A stretch of 64,000 nt of DNA from Rostratula benghalensis. Lineage: Eukaryota; Chordata; Aves; Charadriiformes; Rostratulidae. The stretch lies in NCBI GenBank assembly GCA_013399305.1, contig VXAI01000160.1:126672-190671 (forward strand), written 5' to 3'. Shown one piece after another: positions 26,401 to 38,800 of the stretch (its first letter is position 1; every line of letters starts with the position of its first letter). A program made the translations under genes and the position numbers. The notes under the pieces were generated by a model, which saw only the letters and a list, made by a program, of their open reading frames with translations, was not told the origin of the DNA and did not search any database.

Positions 26401-26825
26401 CGCATACATTCATTTTACTTAACACTGGAAACTGATATTACTAGTCTTTGATAAGCACTTAAATTAATTCCTTCCAGGCATTTCACTTAATGCCTTTCAG
26501 CCTGATAGAGTTAAATTAGCAGGACTAACTACTTAAGAGTACCTCAAGAGGAAGTAAAACATTTTTAGGATTAGATATTTGATACAGGTTTACACATTAG
26601 CATATTAAATCCTTACAATACAGGTGTTAAAAAGGGCTTCAGTTACTCCCTAATTAGAAGCAAACCTTTGATAAGAGCAGAGTGTGTGTATCTCAAGCCA
26701 TGGGCTCCTGTGTGGATGGAAGAACCACATCGCTATGCAGCTGCAGACTGTGCTGCCTTTATGTATTTCAAATAGCATCATGGCATCAGGTTTTTTAGAG
26801 AAAGGGCTGCATTCTCAGTGAAAGT

Positions 26826-27194
26826 GAGGAAGAGGAGGCTGAGGGGAGACCTCATCGCTCTCTACAACTACTGTAAAAGACATTGTAGAGAGGTCGGTGC
26901 TGATCTCTTCTCACAGGTAATTAGCGATAGAACAAGAGGGAAGGGATTCAAGCTGCAACAGGGTAGGTTTAGACTGGACATTAGGAAAGAATTTTTCACA
27001 GAAAAAGTGGTCAGACACTGGAATAGGCTGCCCAGGGAGGTGGTTGAGTCCCCACCCCTGAATGTGTTTAAGAGTCCTTTAGATGTGGTGTTGTGGGGCA
27101 TATGGTGTAGGGAGAACTTTGTAGAGTGGGGTTGATGGTTGGACTCAATGAACCCAAGGGTCTCTTCCAACCTGAGTGATTCTATGATTCTGTG
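26826..27194 (+). mobile_element. CR1 LINE, 3' fragment, sense to NPAS2
   Basis: This is a clear CR1 retrotransposon 3' end. It has the GGCTGAGGGGAGACCTCATC block, CTCTACAACTAC, then AGACTGGACATTAGGAAAGA, AATAGGCTGCCCAGGGAGGT, GGTTGGACTCAATGA and GGTCTCTTCCAACCTGA. It finishes with the two octamers ATTCTATG and ATTCTGTG at 27179-27194, the hallmark of CR1, which inserts without poly(A). The copy is 5'-truncated, as most CR1 copies are. A 105-codon open frame across it (26818-27135) is the residual tail of the second open reading frame plus 3' UTR and is not a gene. Confidence 0.93.
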
Positions 27195-30100
27195 CAGTGG
27201 AATTGTAAAGGTATTATTTTCCTTTGTTTAAGAGCAGTATTCAGAGCTGCCTTGCTGCTCCCACTAGCCAGAACCATTTCCTTGTTTGAAACCTGGGATC
27301 GGGCACCCAAAGACACAGTACTAGCAGGTCTCCATTCATACCAGGGAAGTTGTGGTCTATAGCTTAACTTTGGCTCTCTTACTGGACATTATGGGTCTGG
27401 TTGGCACCGCAGCATCTCCTACCACTTGGGGAGAGAAGGCCCACAAAAGCTTTATGATGGAAAGGCATGAGCCATCTCTTAGAAGACCACCATCCCTTGC
27501 TGGTGTCCCAGAACTGGAAACCTGGGAAACATCCAAACCAGTGGACACTACCTGCAAGTAGCTTATGAGTTATGTGCAGATGACACACTTCCAATATGAA
27601 ATTATGGTATATTTATGTATCTTCCTGATAGTTACTTTTTATTGAAAAATTCAGAAAATCTGAATTACTCCAGTAAAAAGAAAATGCATTCCATGCATTC
27701 TGGTTTTCCATAAAACCAGTGTCCCAAAGATTTCTTTGAAAGATACACAGCGTCTCTGTTGTTGTTGTTTATTAATAAAAATATACTGTTTTTTTAGGTA
27801 CAAAACAGTATCACCTGTTTGGCAGTTTTCTTCTGAATTCATACTTCCTAAAGAACCCATTTCCCACTAGCTTTTATTTAAATGTGCAAGGCCTAGAGAT
27901 GTAAAGATCTGGAAACATGTACTGAAATCTTTTTAAAAAGAAATAATCATTTCTACTCTCCATTACTTCCTCCTCTTTTTTTTTTTTTTTTCCCAATTCG
28001 AAGTAGGAAATACAAGATTGGAAAATTTGGGAAAAGATTGAATTGAGCATATTTGAAAAATACTATTTGTCAGAATGAGCAGAATAATGTGCAATGTTTA
28101 AAATAAATGCTAAAATTTCACCCTTCAAAATATTTTCCATGCAATGAAGTATTTCCACTTTAGCATACTATGAAGTCTCTATGCTGTGTTAGCATTATCA
28201 TGCATACGGGTGTTTATTTTCCCAACATTTCTTCTAGGAATGTGCATTTGTGCTGTGTGGCTTTGTGCATTATGGCCTTAAGTCTGCTTGTATCGTATAT
28301 CTGAATCTTATGGAATCCTCTTGTTGATGGGTCAGTAATCATGGTACTCTCTATTTCCATCTTTCTGGTTATTTACTTAGTCATTTTACTGCTTGAGAGA
28401 TATGTCAACTAGCAAGAAATGCCAAGAAGTACTTTGTGTGCATTACAGCTCTGTCCTTAATAGTGGGCATTTTTGATGATGTTTCTCCATTTTCTCAGAG
28501 ATGTATCTGGCGGAAATCTATACACTCTAAGAAAATCAGGCATACCAGAGTCTTTATTCATAAAGAAGTAAATAAAAATTAGTTCTAAAGTGAAAGCTAC
28601 AGATATGTTAGTTTTCCCACAGAAGGGGAGAAGAGCACAGAAAAATCTGTTATATATTTTGTATATATGGACATTTCCAGAAAATTTATATCTCTGGTTA
28701 GGCCACACATTTTTAGCAGAAGTCAGATAGTGAAATATCCTTGTCTCATGACCTCAGGTGTAAAGTACGTGTGGAATTAGGGAGGCAAGTTTGTGAACGT
28801 AGTGTTGCTTCTGTCTTTCACTTGTTCACTCTTCCTTGTGCTGAGAACAGAAAAAAAAAAAAGAGAACAGAAAAGGTCAGAGGGAGGAGATGGAGCAAGC
28901 GAGTCTCGGGGTTTCTATAGTTTTCTCTGCTGCTCCATTTTGCCCAAATTGTTCGGGATAACTATCTTAGGAAAAAAAACTGAAACATTTGCATTTTTGA
29001 GACTTGAGTTAATGTGTTCTCCTAAGTGTGTATCTCTGCTGTCCTACAGAAACAGAATGTATGTGTTTGAGCTCTTGGTCATGTTGCCTGTTCTCTGACT
29101 TGTCTGTTGAAAGTCATTCTCCATCATCTTCTAAAGCATGATGAATGCACCTTTGCATTGCAGACTAAAGGAAATTTAACAGTACAGGGAAAAGAATTGC
29201 CTTTGTGGCACCTTTGTCCTCCAGGAACCCTAAATGTAAAAAAAGTGCAAAGCTCCAGGAGGAAGTGGTACAATGCCAGAGCACTTAGTTTCCTAGTCCT
29301 TCTTGAGTTTTTTGCTCTTCCCCGCTTTCTGTTAAGGAGCAAGTAATCTCTCAGATTTGTTTCTTTCTGAGAAGAGTTGCATCTGTGTTTGTAGCTAAGG
29401 AGCACCCATCTAGGTTTAGTCCGAGGGTCTTAAGAGTAATTCAGATGTTGATTGGTCTCTGGTGCATAGGAGAGGTATTTCAAACAGGCTCCTTCATTCT
29501 CTGCTCTTGCCCTCAGTGTCTGGCAAAAAAGCCATAAGCCAATCTGAAATCCAAGGGCTTCCCTGATCACTCTGCTGTGGCACAGCCTTGTGCTGCCAAG
29601 TAGGTCCAATACCTTCATAAGGTCCCAGAGGAGTCAGTCTACATCCCCCCATCAGGGAATCACAAGCCTCAGAAAGCAGGATAGGTGGAGGGAGTTCACT
29701 CACTCCCTGGACTATCTTATTGCTTTCTCAAAAACTTTGCATTCCTCTAAAGTGGGACAAAATGCCTTATTATTTCCCAGCTCTCCTGAGGTTGCATGTT
29801 CCAGTGATGGCATTTGCCACCCACCTGGCAGGAGAGAAGATAAGGGCAAGGGAAGCAGTGCTTGGATTAGTTATTGCACCGATCAGCATGCTAAAGTTGC
29901 TTGTGCGTGCTTAACTAATGACAATGCTGAGGATAGCGGAGAAGAGTCCCCCAGGAATAGAACATGAACATTAATTATAGGGGGGAAAATATATTATTAA
30001 CATCAGACCGCACACTACAGGAGATCCCAGTGTGACTATTAAAGGAAATTAATTACCACCTCTCTTTACCTTTCAGATCAACTCTTCTTTATAATGAGAA

Positions 30101-32546
30101 TAATGAGAACCATTGTTACCACTAATATTATCAGCTGGGAAAGAATAATTTTTCCTGGTGTTCCATTCATTGCTATTGTGCATCCGTATGTTTTGAAAAT
30201 AAATACTTTCAATGGATGCTTTGCATCCCCTTTGAGGGGAAGTCCACAGACTGGGCAATAAAACAGAGCAATATGCTAAAATACTCATTCCTCTGCACTG
30301 ATAAGCGTGAGAGAGCATCAAAGTCAGTGAAATAGCATCAAAGTCATTCAGTGTGGCAAAACCAGGACCAAACTTTAGTAAGTAGCATGTCAGCACAATG
30401 CAGGAGACCTGTTTTTCCCATAGCTGCTCCTTTCATCACATCAGCCACACACGGCCATCATATTGGGTTTGTAAATTCTGAGATCAAGGATCATGAGAAA
30501 TAATTAACTTTTTAGAAACAGTTAGACACTGATCCCTTTGAGGCTAAGTAAAAGAAATAAATTTCAATATTCTAAGTCTAAATTATTTTCCATGTACCCC
30601 ACTCCCTTAAAATAGAGCAGTTAAAAGCAAGGAGATAGTTATTTTTTTAGACTACCCCTGCTTCACAAGCCTCTTTTCCAGATACCAGTGCATTTCCCAA
30701 ATAACTCTTGCGTAAACTCACTTGAGAAATTTTTGCTGGTAAAGTCAGAATTGAGGTCAGAACTGGACTAAAAGAAAGCTCATTACAACTTTAACATCCA
30801 TAATCCACCCTGAGGAGAGAGATGAATTCAGCGAGCAGGCTGTGGATGCATTGTTTCCATTGTACTCTTGATTAACTTATAATTCACAAGTGAGGGAGTG
30901 TGAAGGAAACTACTTATTGATGGAAGGTCACCAATTCCAAGAGGAAATAAATGATATATGGGCATCACATTTATCACTTTATTTGTGTAACAGCATTTTG
31001 GATTCCATCTCTCTAGGGTAAAACCCATTTAAAATCTTTTAATATTTTTGCAAAGACAAGGCTGGAAAGCTTGCGTAATCTTAGTAACAAAAGAACCATA
31101 TATAAAATCCACATCATCTCGGGGCAGCCAGTGATTTTTCTCTTGAAGAGGGTGCTAATTCCCCAAATTCTTCATGATTGTCCTTGGAGAGAGGCCAGTA
31201 ATTATGATTCTTTCCACTCCACATGAAGATCTGCCATCACCCTATTATTTCTAGTATATCAAAGAATATCTAAATGTATGCACAATCCTCTTTCCTCCAT
31301 CCACCTCCATTTTTTTGCAGGAATAAAATTTATTACTGACAAAAGGTATACAGTGAAGATACTGCATCAGTTGTTCCCTTTCTTTGTAGAAAAGCAGATA
31401 ACCCTCAAATATGTATCAAGCTCCTGAACCAATACCTCATTTTATCACACTGAAATGGAAGCATTGTAACAGTAGCTAGTCTAAGCCTGGAAGAAGCGGC
31501 AAGAAATCAACATCCTCCACTTGCAAAAGCTGTAAAGAGTGTGACTAAAATAAGAATCAAAACCAGAAAGTGGTCAGTAATACAGACTTCATGGCCAGAC
31601 AGAGAAAAGCCCTGTGCATATGTCCCTGTATTTACTTCACCAAGTAATACCGTGGCAATAGGGCAGCCAGACACAAACTAAATGCTCTCACACTTTTTTT
31701 TCTTTTCTTCTACAGTTTATTGCAGAAATAATAAACACTGTGCTGCACAGAGTCAAATTGACACGTGTGATCTTCTGCATTTTTGGTGGCTAATACTATT
31801 GCTCTGGAGCAGATCAGTGCACATTCTCACTTTCAGTTACTTTGGACAAATGCAAAGTTAAGTGTACCATGAAAAATCGCAGCACATAGCATGGCGGCCA
31901 AAAGATGATGTATGTCTCTGCTGTGATATTTTTATTACACCTCAGAGAAAACTCATTTTAATGCACAGCTGCAAAAAAGAAACACAGATCTTAGAGTGAA
32001 AAAGGCATGAAGCAACCGGTGTGGGCTAGCATTTTCTGTCATAAACTGGTAAATTTTGATTGAATTAAGTCCTAATGCTGGATTTTTTACTAATGCTTGT
32101 CTACACGGTGCTGAATTGCTAAATAGAGAAACAAGGGAAAGCTATGGCATGCCTACAGAATCAAGACACAATAGTAAAATAAATTCTTAAGTTGACTATG
32201 GAAAAAATATGACACAGCATAACAAGAAAAAAAAAATCCTCACCGAAATTCTGCCTCTGTCACACCTACAGCAGGGAGCGTGGCTGGAGCTGGGCTGACT
32301 CCTCATCCAAATCGTGACTCCACATTAGCAGGAAGCCTCTTTGAAAAGTGAAGCAGCTGCGGCTCTCTCTTGTTCCAGCTCCACTTTAGCAGCTCAGTGT
32401 ATAGTGCTAGGTTGCATTTCCAGGTCAGTTATACAGAGCTTTAACTCCACTCATTTCAAAGGACTTACTGTCGTTCTTCACTGATGTGTGTGAGAACAGG
32501 GACTGGCCTCATTTCTGTGTCCCAGCTGAAGTGCTGGATGGAGGAT
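27195..32546. other. Intron 1 segment between CR1 copies
   Basis: Unique AT-rich sequence without a supported gene. It includes a T16 tract (27976-27991) and an A-rich stretch near 28848-28860. Small opposing open frames around 27350-27600 and 29100-29970 show no domain and no splice support. Confidence 0.55.
27976..27991. repeat. Poly(T) tract, 16 bases
   Basis: Sixteen consecutive T after a CTCCTC run, followed by CCC. Confidence 0.9.
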
Positions 32547-32872
32547 CACAGAATCACAGAATGGCAGAGGTTGAAAGGGACCTTCAGAGATCATCTAGTC
32601 CAGTCCCCCTGCCAAAGCAGGGTCACCTAGGATAGGTGGGACAGGAATGCACCCAGGTGGGTTTTGAAATTCTCCAGAGAAGGAGATTCCACAACCTCTC
32701 TGGGCAGCCCGTTCCAGTGCTCTGCCACTGGAGTTTTTTTGTGTGTTGAGATGGAACTTCCTGTGTTCCAGTTTGTGCCCATTGCCCTTTGTCCTGTCAC
32801 GGGGCACCACTGACAAGAGTCTGACCCCATCCTTTTGACAACCTCCCTTTAGATATTTATAAGCATTGATGC
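32547..32872 (-). mobile_element. CR1 LINE, 3' fragment, antisense to NPAS2
   Basis: Read on the minus strand this is a CR1 3' end. The + strand begins with two perfect CACAGAAT octamers (32547-32562), the reverse complement of the ATTCTGTG terminus. It continues with blocks such as GGTTGAAAGGGACCTTCAGA, GATCATCTAGTCCA, TGGGCAGCCCGTTCCAGTGC and TTTGTGCCCATTGCC, all typical of antisense CR1. The copy is 5'-truncated at about 32872. Perfect terminal octamers and limited decay suggest a moderately young insertion. Confidence 0.93.
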
Positions 32873-33223
32873 TGCTTAGGCAGGATGCTGGTAGACGAAC
32901 AGTATTTCCCTAGTACCACACCTGGAAGGAGTGATGCCACGGGAGGAGGCAGTTCTCACAGGGAATGTGAGTGGTAGAGAGGGCAGATTGAACAGCTTCA
33001 TGAACTCCAGGGAGGTATAAAAACCAGTCTGAGCCCAAGCTAATTGGTTTGATAGCTTAAGAATAAGGAAACAGCAGATGTCTTTGAATACAGGAGGAGA
33101 GCAACAGGTCAGAGACTTGGCTCATGGTGATAAGGTTTTGAGAGAAAAGAAGCCTGTCTTCTGAAACTTGGCACAGAGCTTCAGTCTTTTTTTGAACATC
33201 TCTTTGGGATGACAACCTATGAT

Positions 33224-33257
33224 CCTTTTTTTCTTCTTCTTCTTCTTTTTCCTTCCT
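33224..33257. repeat. Pyrimidine tract with (TTC)n
   Basis: A 34-base all-pyrimidine tract with about five to six TTC units in its centre (33231-33247). Confidence 0.85.
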
Positions 33258-33899
33258 ATGGTTTCCACATGAGAGTGACTGCTTTGGTCTTCAGTTTAGT
33301 TCCTCGGGAGTAGACTAGAGAAGGAAAAGTGTCTGCATCTGTGAAAAGGATAATACAGGGGAAAGGGTCAGAGAGCCTCTGTTTCCCAGGGAGCCTTCTT
33401 AATGTACCTCACCACTGACTCAAAGACAATCCATGACTGCAATCCATGGCATAATCAGTGTAATTCCTCACAGTACCTGGATTTTCTTTCAAGGTTTCTT
33501 GTCCAAGCTTTGCCCAGACTGTTATTGCTTATGTGTACAATTGAGCATCATCCTAGCAGCCAGGGAATTGGAATTCAACACAAAATAGCTGAGAGCTAGC
33601 TATGAATTTAGGAGCTGTGCTAGCTGTTAGGAGATTTATTATCTTTTTTTTTTCCTGGGTAATGGGCAAGTTAGAACCTTTCGATATTTCAAAAAGAAAG
33701 CAGCAGAAAATAGCCCTGAGGACAGGCTGCATAAGCTCTGATCCTGTATCTGAAGTCCAGTACCTATGTTTTTTCTCATGAAAAAGTAATTCATTCAGCT
33801 AAAAGAGAGTGAGGTTGACTTTGAAAATTAAAATCAATGCTTTAATTCAATACACATACAATTACCAGCTGTCGAATGGCATGTAATGCACTTTTACTG

Positions 33900-33928
33900 A
33901 AAAAAAAAAAAAAAACAACAACACAAAA
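33900..33928. repeat. A16 and A/C-only tract
   Basis: Sixteen A are followed by CAACAACACAAAA. Confidence 0.85.
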
Positions 33929-34757
33929 GACCAGAAAGGAGTCTTTGACAAATGTTAGGATACTCATAATGAAATTTTTTTTTGGTCTTTTTGAAAGCAA
34001 GATTGCAAAGTTAAGCACTGCCGATGATAGGACATTATACAGAGGGCGTAAAAGGATGGAAGGTATTTTTCAGAACACATATACTGCTCCCTCTAATGCT
34101 CTGTTGCCGCAAATTAGCTATTTATCAGCATGAAAGCATATCATAAAACATTCCACATACCATTGAGTTTCTAATAATCTGTGTCACTGTGAAGATTAAT
34201 ACATTAGGTCAGTCCACATAACTTCATGAAATACCTTCCTTTGCCAAGGATTGTGTTAGGTTTGGCAAACAGAGGATGAAACAGTGATCAAATGGGAACA
34301 TCCACTTTTGTTGACTGGTCTGTGAAATAATACACTTGCTTTTTCACTCTGGGGTATCGCTGTTTGGAGGTGGTAATATGAATACCCCTGGTAGCATCAG
34401 CATCCAAAATATCTCACCTGCCTGCTCTACTACTACAATCCTCCTCAGACTGTGCTTTGGAACATGACTTAGCCAAATTGGACCCCTGAAGATCTTTTTG
34501 CCGTGGGAAGGTACACTAAAGACCGGCACTGCATATCAAGGTCAATATTTTCAATTTTGAATGTCGAGAGGTCAGCACTTAAATCCATATTTTCTCATCT
34601 CGCTAACAACCCTTCCAAGCACCCACAAGCCCTTCAATTCCAGTGATTTATCACTACCTATGTTTCCACTGATAGTTCCCCAGAGCTCCACTGTGTTTAG
34701 GGATATACTGGAAATCATATTTTATCTGAAAGATAACCAGTGTAATTACTGTTTCTG

Positions 34758-34823
34758 AAAAAAAAAACAAAACCCAAGAAAACCCAAAACCAAAAAAAAA
34801 AACCCCAAAGAAACAAACCAACC
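34758..34823. repeat. A/C-rich low-complexity tract, 66 bases
   Basis: Consists of A and C with only two G and no T, with repeated AAACCC and ACCCC units. It is the longest of the A/C tracts in this intron. Confidence 0.85.
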
Positions 34824-35861
34824 TTAACATTGCAAAAGAGGAATTTTTTCAACTCACAAAAGACCTCTGAAAATCCATTCACCTATTCAGGCAGCTAAAC
34901 GTACTGCCATCACTAGCTTAAAAACTCAGGGTTTGAAAATGTTGCCCTAAGCCCACTCAGAAATACACAATTTGAGATGAGATTAATGATGAATCCAAGG
35001 GAAATATAACCTTCTCAGGTTAAAGTGTGACTGATGACACCCATCCCCAGTTCAGGGGGGAAGATGGGAGTTCATTTAGATTGATTTATTAATGTTTTTC
35101 CCAGAGTCAGTAAAATATTTGGTAATTAATGGCACAGAAATATGAGTTCAGCTGAAATCCTCCATAAATTAAAAGTATTTAATTTAATGGTAATTTAGAG
35201 GATTTTGCAAAGTGCCAGAGCAAGATAACTGCATTTGCAGAGGAAGCAAGATTGAGAGAACTGTCTCCTGGACTGATGGAAGTAATGTATCTTTATCGCT
35301 ACACGGGTCAGAATTCAGTAGCAGTGTTACTGTCCTTCACATCAATATTTCCATGAAGAGAGAGATAGAGGGAATGTATCAGGAAAAACATTCTCTCACA
35401 TTTCACTCCTTGCTCTTTAGCCAACTAAAAATTTACTGCATGCTTCACCGTATAGTTTAAAGCTCCTCCTTATTTCTCAGGAAAATGTCTGTTTTAAAAT
35501 AGCCTACAACTAGACAGTGGACCAACTGGAGCACAGCTGCAACTGTGTTGTGCTTTATTCCACTAAAATATTTCCAAATGATAAAAGAGATAAGAGCAAA
35601 TCTAAGGAATGCCAGCCTTTAATGGCTTTCTGTTCCATCTTCCCTTGACCAATGCCAGCTTAAACCCTTCTGGCCGCCCAAGCAGCGGCAGCCAAACTCC
35701 AGTTCCTCATGGCCAATGCATACATCAGGCTTTGGCTGGTGTAGCAGCACCCACGTGCTCCCCGATATCCAACTCCAACACACAAGATGTTATTTAATGC
35801 TATGCAGAGCCTCCAGCCTGGGCAATGGGTCCAGTACATTGAAGGGGAGAGGGAATGATGG

Positions 35862-35875
35862 GGTGCCATGGCACC
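35862..35875. repeat. Perfect 14-bp palindrome
   Basis: GGTGCCATGGCACC is its own reverse complement. It lies in a G-rich stretch. No known factor site is assigned. Confidence 0.8.
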
Positions 35876-38800
35876 ATGGGGTGCATTGGGGAGGGGGGAG
35901 CTGTTCTCTTCACAGTAGAGGGTGCTGGTCTGGGATGTCACGGGCAGAGTGGGAAGGAGGGCAGGGAGAGGCTGTCGCTTCCTGAGTGACCAAAAGGCCT
36001 GGTTTTCCGAAAGCTGGCTTCCCCAAATGCACATCTTAGCCCTTTTGGCTTCCAGGGGTTGGACCAAGCTACCTGTTTCTCAAGAAAACAGGTCAGTTAG
36101 ACATTTACAGGGAAACATCAAGAAGGGTGAGCGTCATCCAATGTGCACTGCAGAAGTGCTTGTTAAAATTTCTGTGCAATTTTCCAAGGAATTTAGGGAG
36201 TAAGGAGCATTTCACTTAGCAAGTATAGGGTTTGCTTTTTCTTGCCCCGTGTCCTTGAGCCAGGTGGTTTGAAACAGCAAAGTGCAAATTTTCAAAGGAG
36301 AGAGCTAAAGGGCCGAGACTGAGATCTGGATGAGGATCGCCCTTGTTTTCTCACGCCTGTTTGAACCCCGCTCTCCCACCCCCACTTAGGGGGTTTGAGA
36401 GACTCCCTGCTGCAGATTCGAGGAGGACTGGAACATATTCAATCATGGTCAGACACGATAAAGTGCGCTTAATTCTCTGCACTTTAGGTAGTTTTTACAT
36501 TGGCACAGGCTGAAAGGTTTAGAGTTCTGAAGTTTACACATTCACAAAGTCTTGGTGTTCAGATTTAACATCATGTACTTTTTTCGCTTGAAATAGGAAA
36601 CAATAGGAACCAGCAGAAAAGTTTTCTCAGGAGCTCGCCTTTTGAAGGAGTTTGAGGTGGAGGGGGGGAGGGGAGAAACACCCACAGCAAACCAAACGTT
36701 TTTCTGTATAAAAGCAAAAAATCCCCAGACTCAAATACACCCAAAATGGTGTGGCAGTAGGATGAAGTATAAGTTCTTTAAAGTGAAATGCTGTGATATC
36801 AAATTTTATGCTACCTTTGGCACAGTTTCTGTAAATTAATGTCTTTTCTGCAGACACTAAAGTTGCTGCAGTTTCTATAACCACCCTTGAGACTGCTTTA
36901 AACCCATCAGACAAGGAGCAGCAATAGCATCTCTGTGACCAAACATCCCAATCCATCCTGTGCCAACAGCTTTTTTCTTGAGGTCCCCAAAACTGCCTTC
37001 AGGATCTCCTTTTTTCTTGGGGGTTTTGGAAGCAGGACATGAGACTTGCCCTTTTCTCCCCATTTCAGCCCACAGCCCGGCAATTTACCTCTCTCAGCTG
37101 CTTCACACGAGGCTGTGAGCCAGAAGACCTAACCCGACCCCAACCTCAGCCTCCTGCCAACTGCTTCTCTTTCTTTCCTCCTCTTTCTCTTTTTCCCTTT
37201 TTTCACCCAAAATCTAGCTGCTCTAAACAACCCTTTTTAAGTGGCACTGGGTAAATATGTAAACTCGCAGACCTACACTGAGCCGCGTTGATGGTTTATT
37301 ACTTGTTTAAAGCCAGTCAGATATGCCTACAAGAGCTGTACTCACAGAATAGGTGGCGTGTAAAATACCTTGCTTTCCTCAGGACAGTTAATGTGGAGTT
37401 TTTTTTAGATTACCTGCAAAATTCGTGGTGCATTGAGGGTTCAGGTCCTCTTTTTCCATATGTGGTGCTCCAGTAATGGCCATGGCACTCTGAAATAAAA
37501 TGTGATTCTGCATGAGTAGAGATCTAAAGTTATGTCAGAATTTTCCTCTCCTGGTGTTTACCCTGGTAATTATGAAAGATAGGTAACAGTGTGCAACAAC
37601 TCAGACCTTTTGGGACACACACATACTTAGTGTGTCTGTATGAATATTTGACACAGATGGCAAATAAAATAGCAACTCAGCTTGACATTCTGACAGCAAA
37701 TTTTCTTGCAAGCGGAAAGGGAAAATGTACATTTAGAATGGAAAGCAGCACCCATCATAGCCAAAGATGCTTTCCTACCAGTATCATTTGGCACAGAAGA
37801 GATACATTATTTTGCAATCCTAACTCACGTGGTACATAAGCACAAAGTGAATCAGCACATCAGTATTTCACTGTGGTTTTCAGAGTGTCTCTATTCTTTC
37901 TGTTCAAAGTTAATATCTGGCAGAGGCATAATTTGGTATTTCACTATGGGGCTTTTAATGACTTCTCTGTTTCTGAAACGCCGCAGTTGAGTGAATATGC
38001 TAAAATTTAAGTGCACTTTACATTCTGTGGACTATATCTTGCATTTAGCCCATGTTCAAGAGGACATTGGCCTGAGACTTTTTGAAATCTCTGTTTCATT
38101 TTGTTCGACAGGGAGAGTTTAATGTACAATACGAAGTAGAAAGATGCTGGCGTATGAATAAAAAATATAAACAAAAGCAGTTACAGTGCTCTCTCATTCC
38201 CCCATTTCATCAGTTAAAAGCTGTTTTTATGCTAATCAGGCTTGGGTCACTGGTATACACTATGGATAAAAAAAGTCAAGTCTTTCAAGATATTTCCTTG
38301 TGTAAGACCCCTAGAAGCATACCTGAATCCTAGTGCCAGATCGGTTTTAATTGATGCTAAATAACCGGATTCAGGACTGACTATATATTGAAATTAGTTA
38401 TTTCAGTCTCTGCACTTAAACTGAACGCGCAGCTTAAGCTGTAAAATTTGTTGTCTTAAGGGCTCTTCAGGATCCCCCTTTTCCAAGTGGCACCCATCTA
38501 AAGGGATGACTGGGATGGGGGCTATTTCTGGAGCAGCAAAGGAGAGGAAGGCTGGCTGCCTTGCAAGCTCCCCACGCAGCACTGCCACGCCGTGTCACGC
38601 AAGGCAGTGTTGCTGAACAGCAAAAATAGAACATCTATCCATTATGGTTGAGGAGGCAAAACCTCCCTGTAAAATTCAGCCAAAATCCCCTGTGAGTGTT
38701 GAAGCCAACAGCAGAAAAAGGGACACACGGTGCAGTAAGCACTGATGAATTAGAGAAATTCCTGTATGGGAAGGTGATAGCCCCTTTTAAAGCTGGACTT

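Larger units (their letters stand above)
6001..26817. other. Intron 1 segment, long unique AT-rich stretch
   Basis: About 20.8 kb without any recent transposon that I can recognise. It contains homopolymer and simple tracts (listed), a pyrimidine-rich stretch at about 8840-8945, a purine-rich stretch at about 13650-13990, and blocks dense in TAAT/ATTA motifs (about 7540-7790 and 14380-14720) that resemble conserved non-coding elements. Between about 23.3 and 25.9 kb the two strands alternate between C-rich and G-rich runs. No exon is supported. Confidence 0.55.

Noticed and set aside
26818..27135. 105-codon open frame with basic N-terminus resembling a gene
   Set aside because: It lies wholly within a CR1 3' fragment and is the remnant of its second open reading frame and 3' UTR.
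34207..34217. AGGTCA half-site preceded by TT as a ROR/REV-ERB element
   Set aside because: The 5' extension does not fit the WAWNT consensus. Similar partial AGGTCA sites at about 42040 and 28870 also fail.
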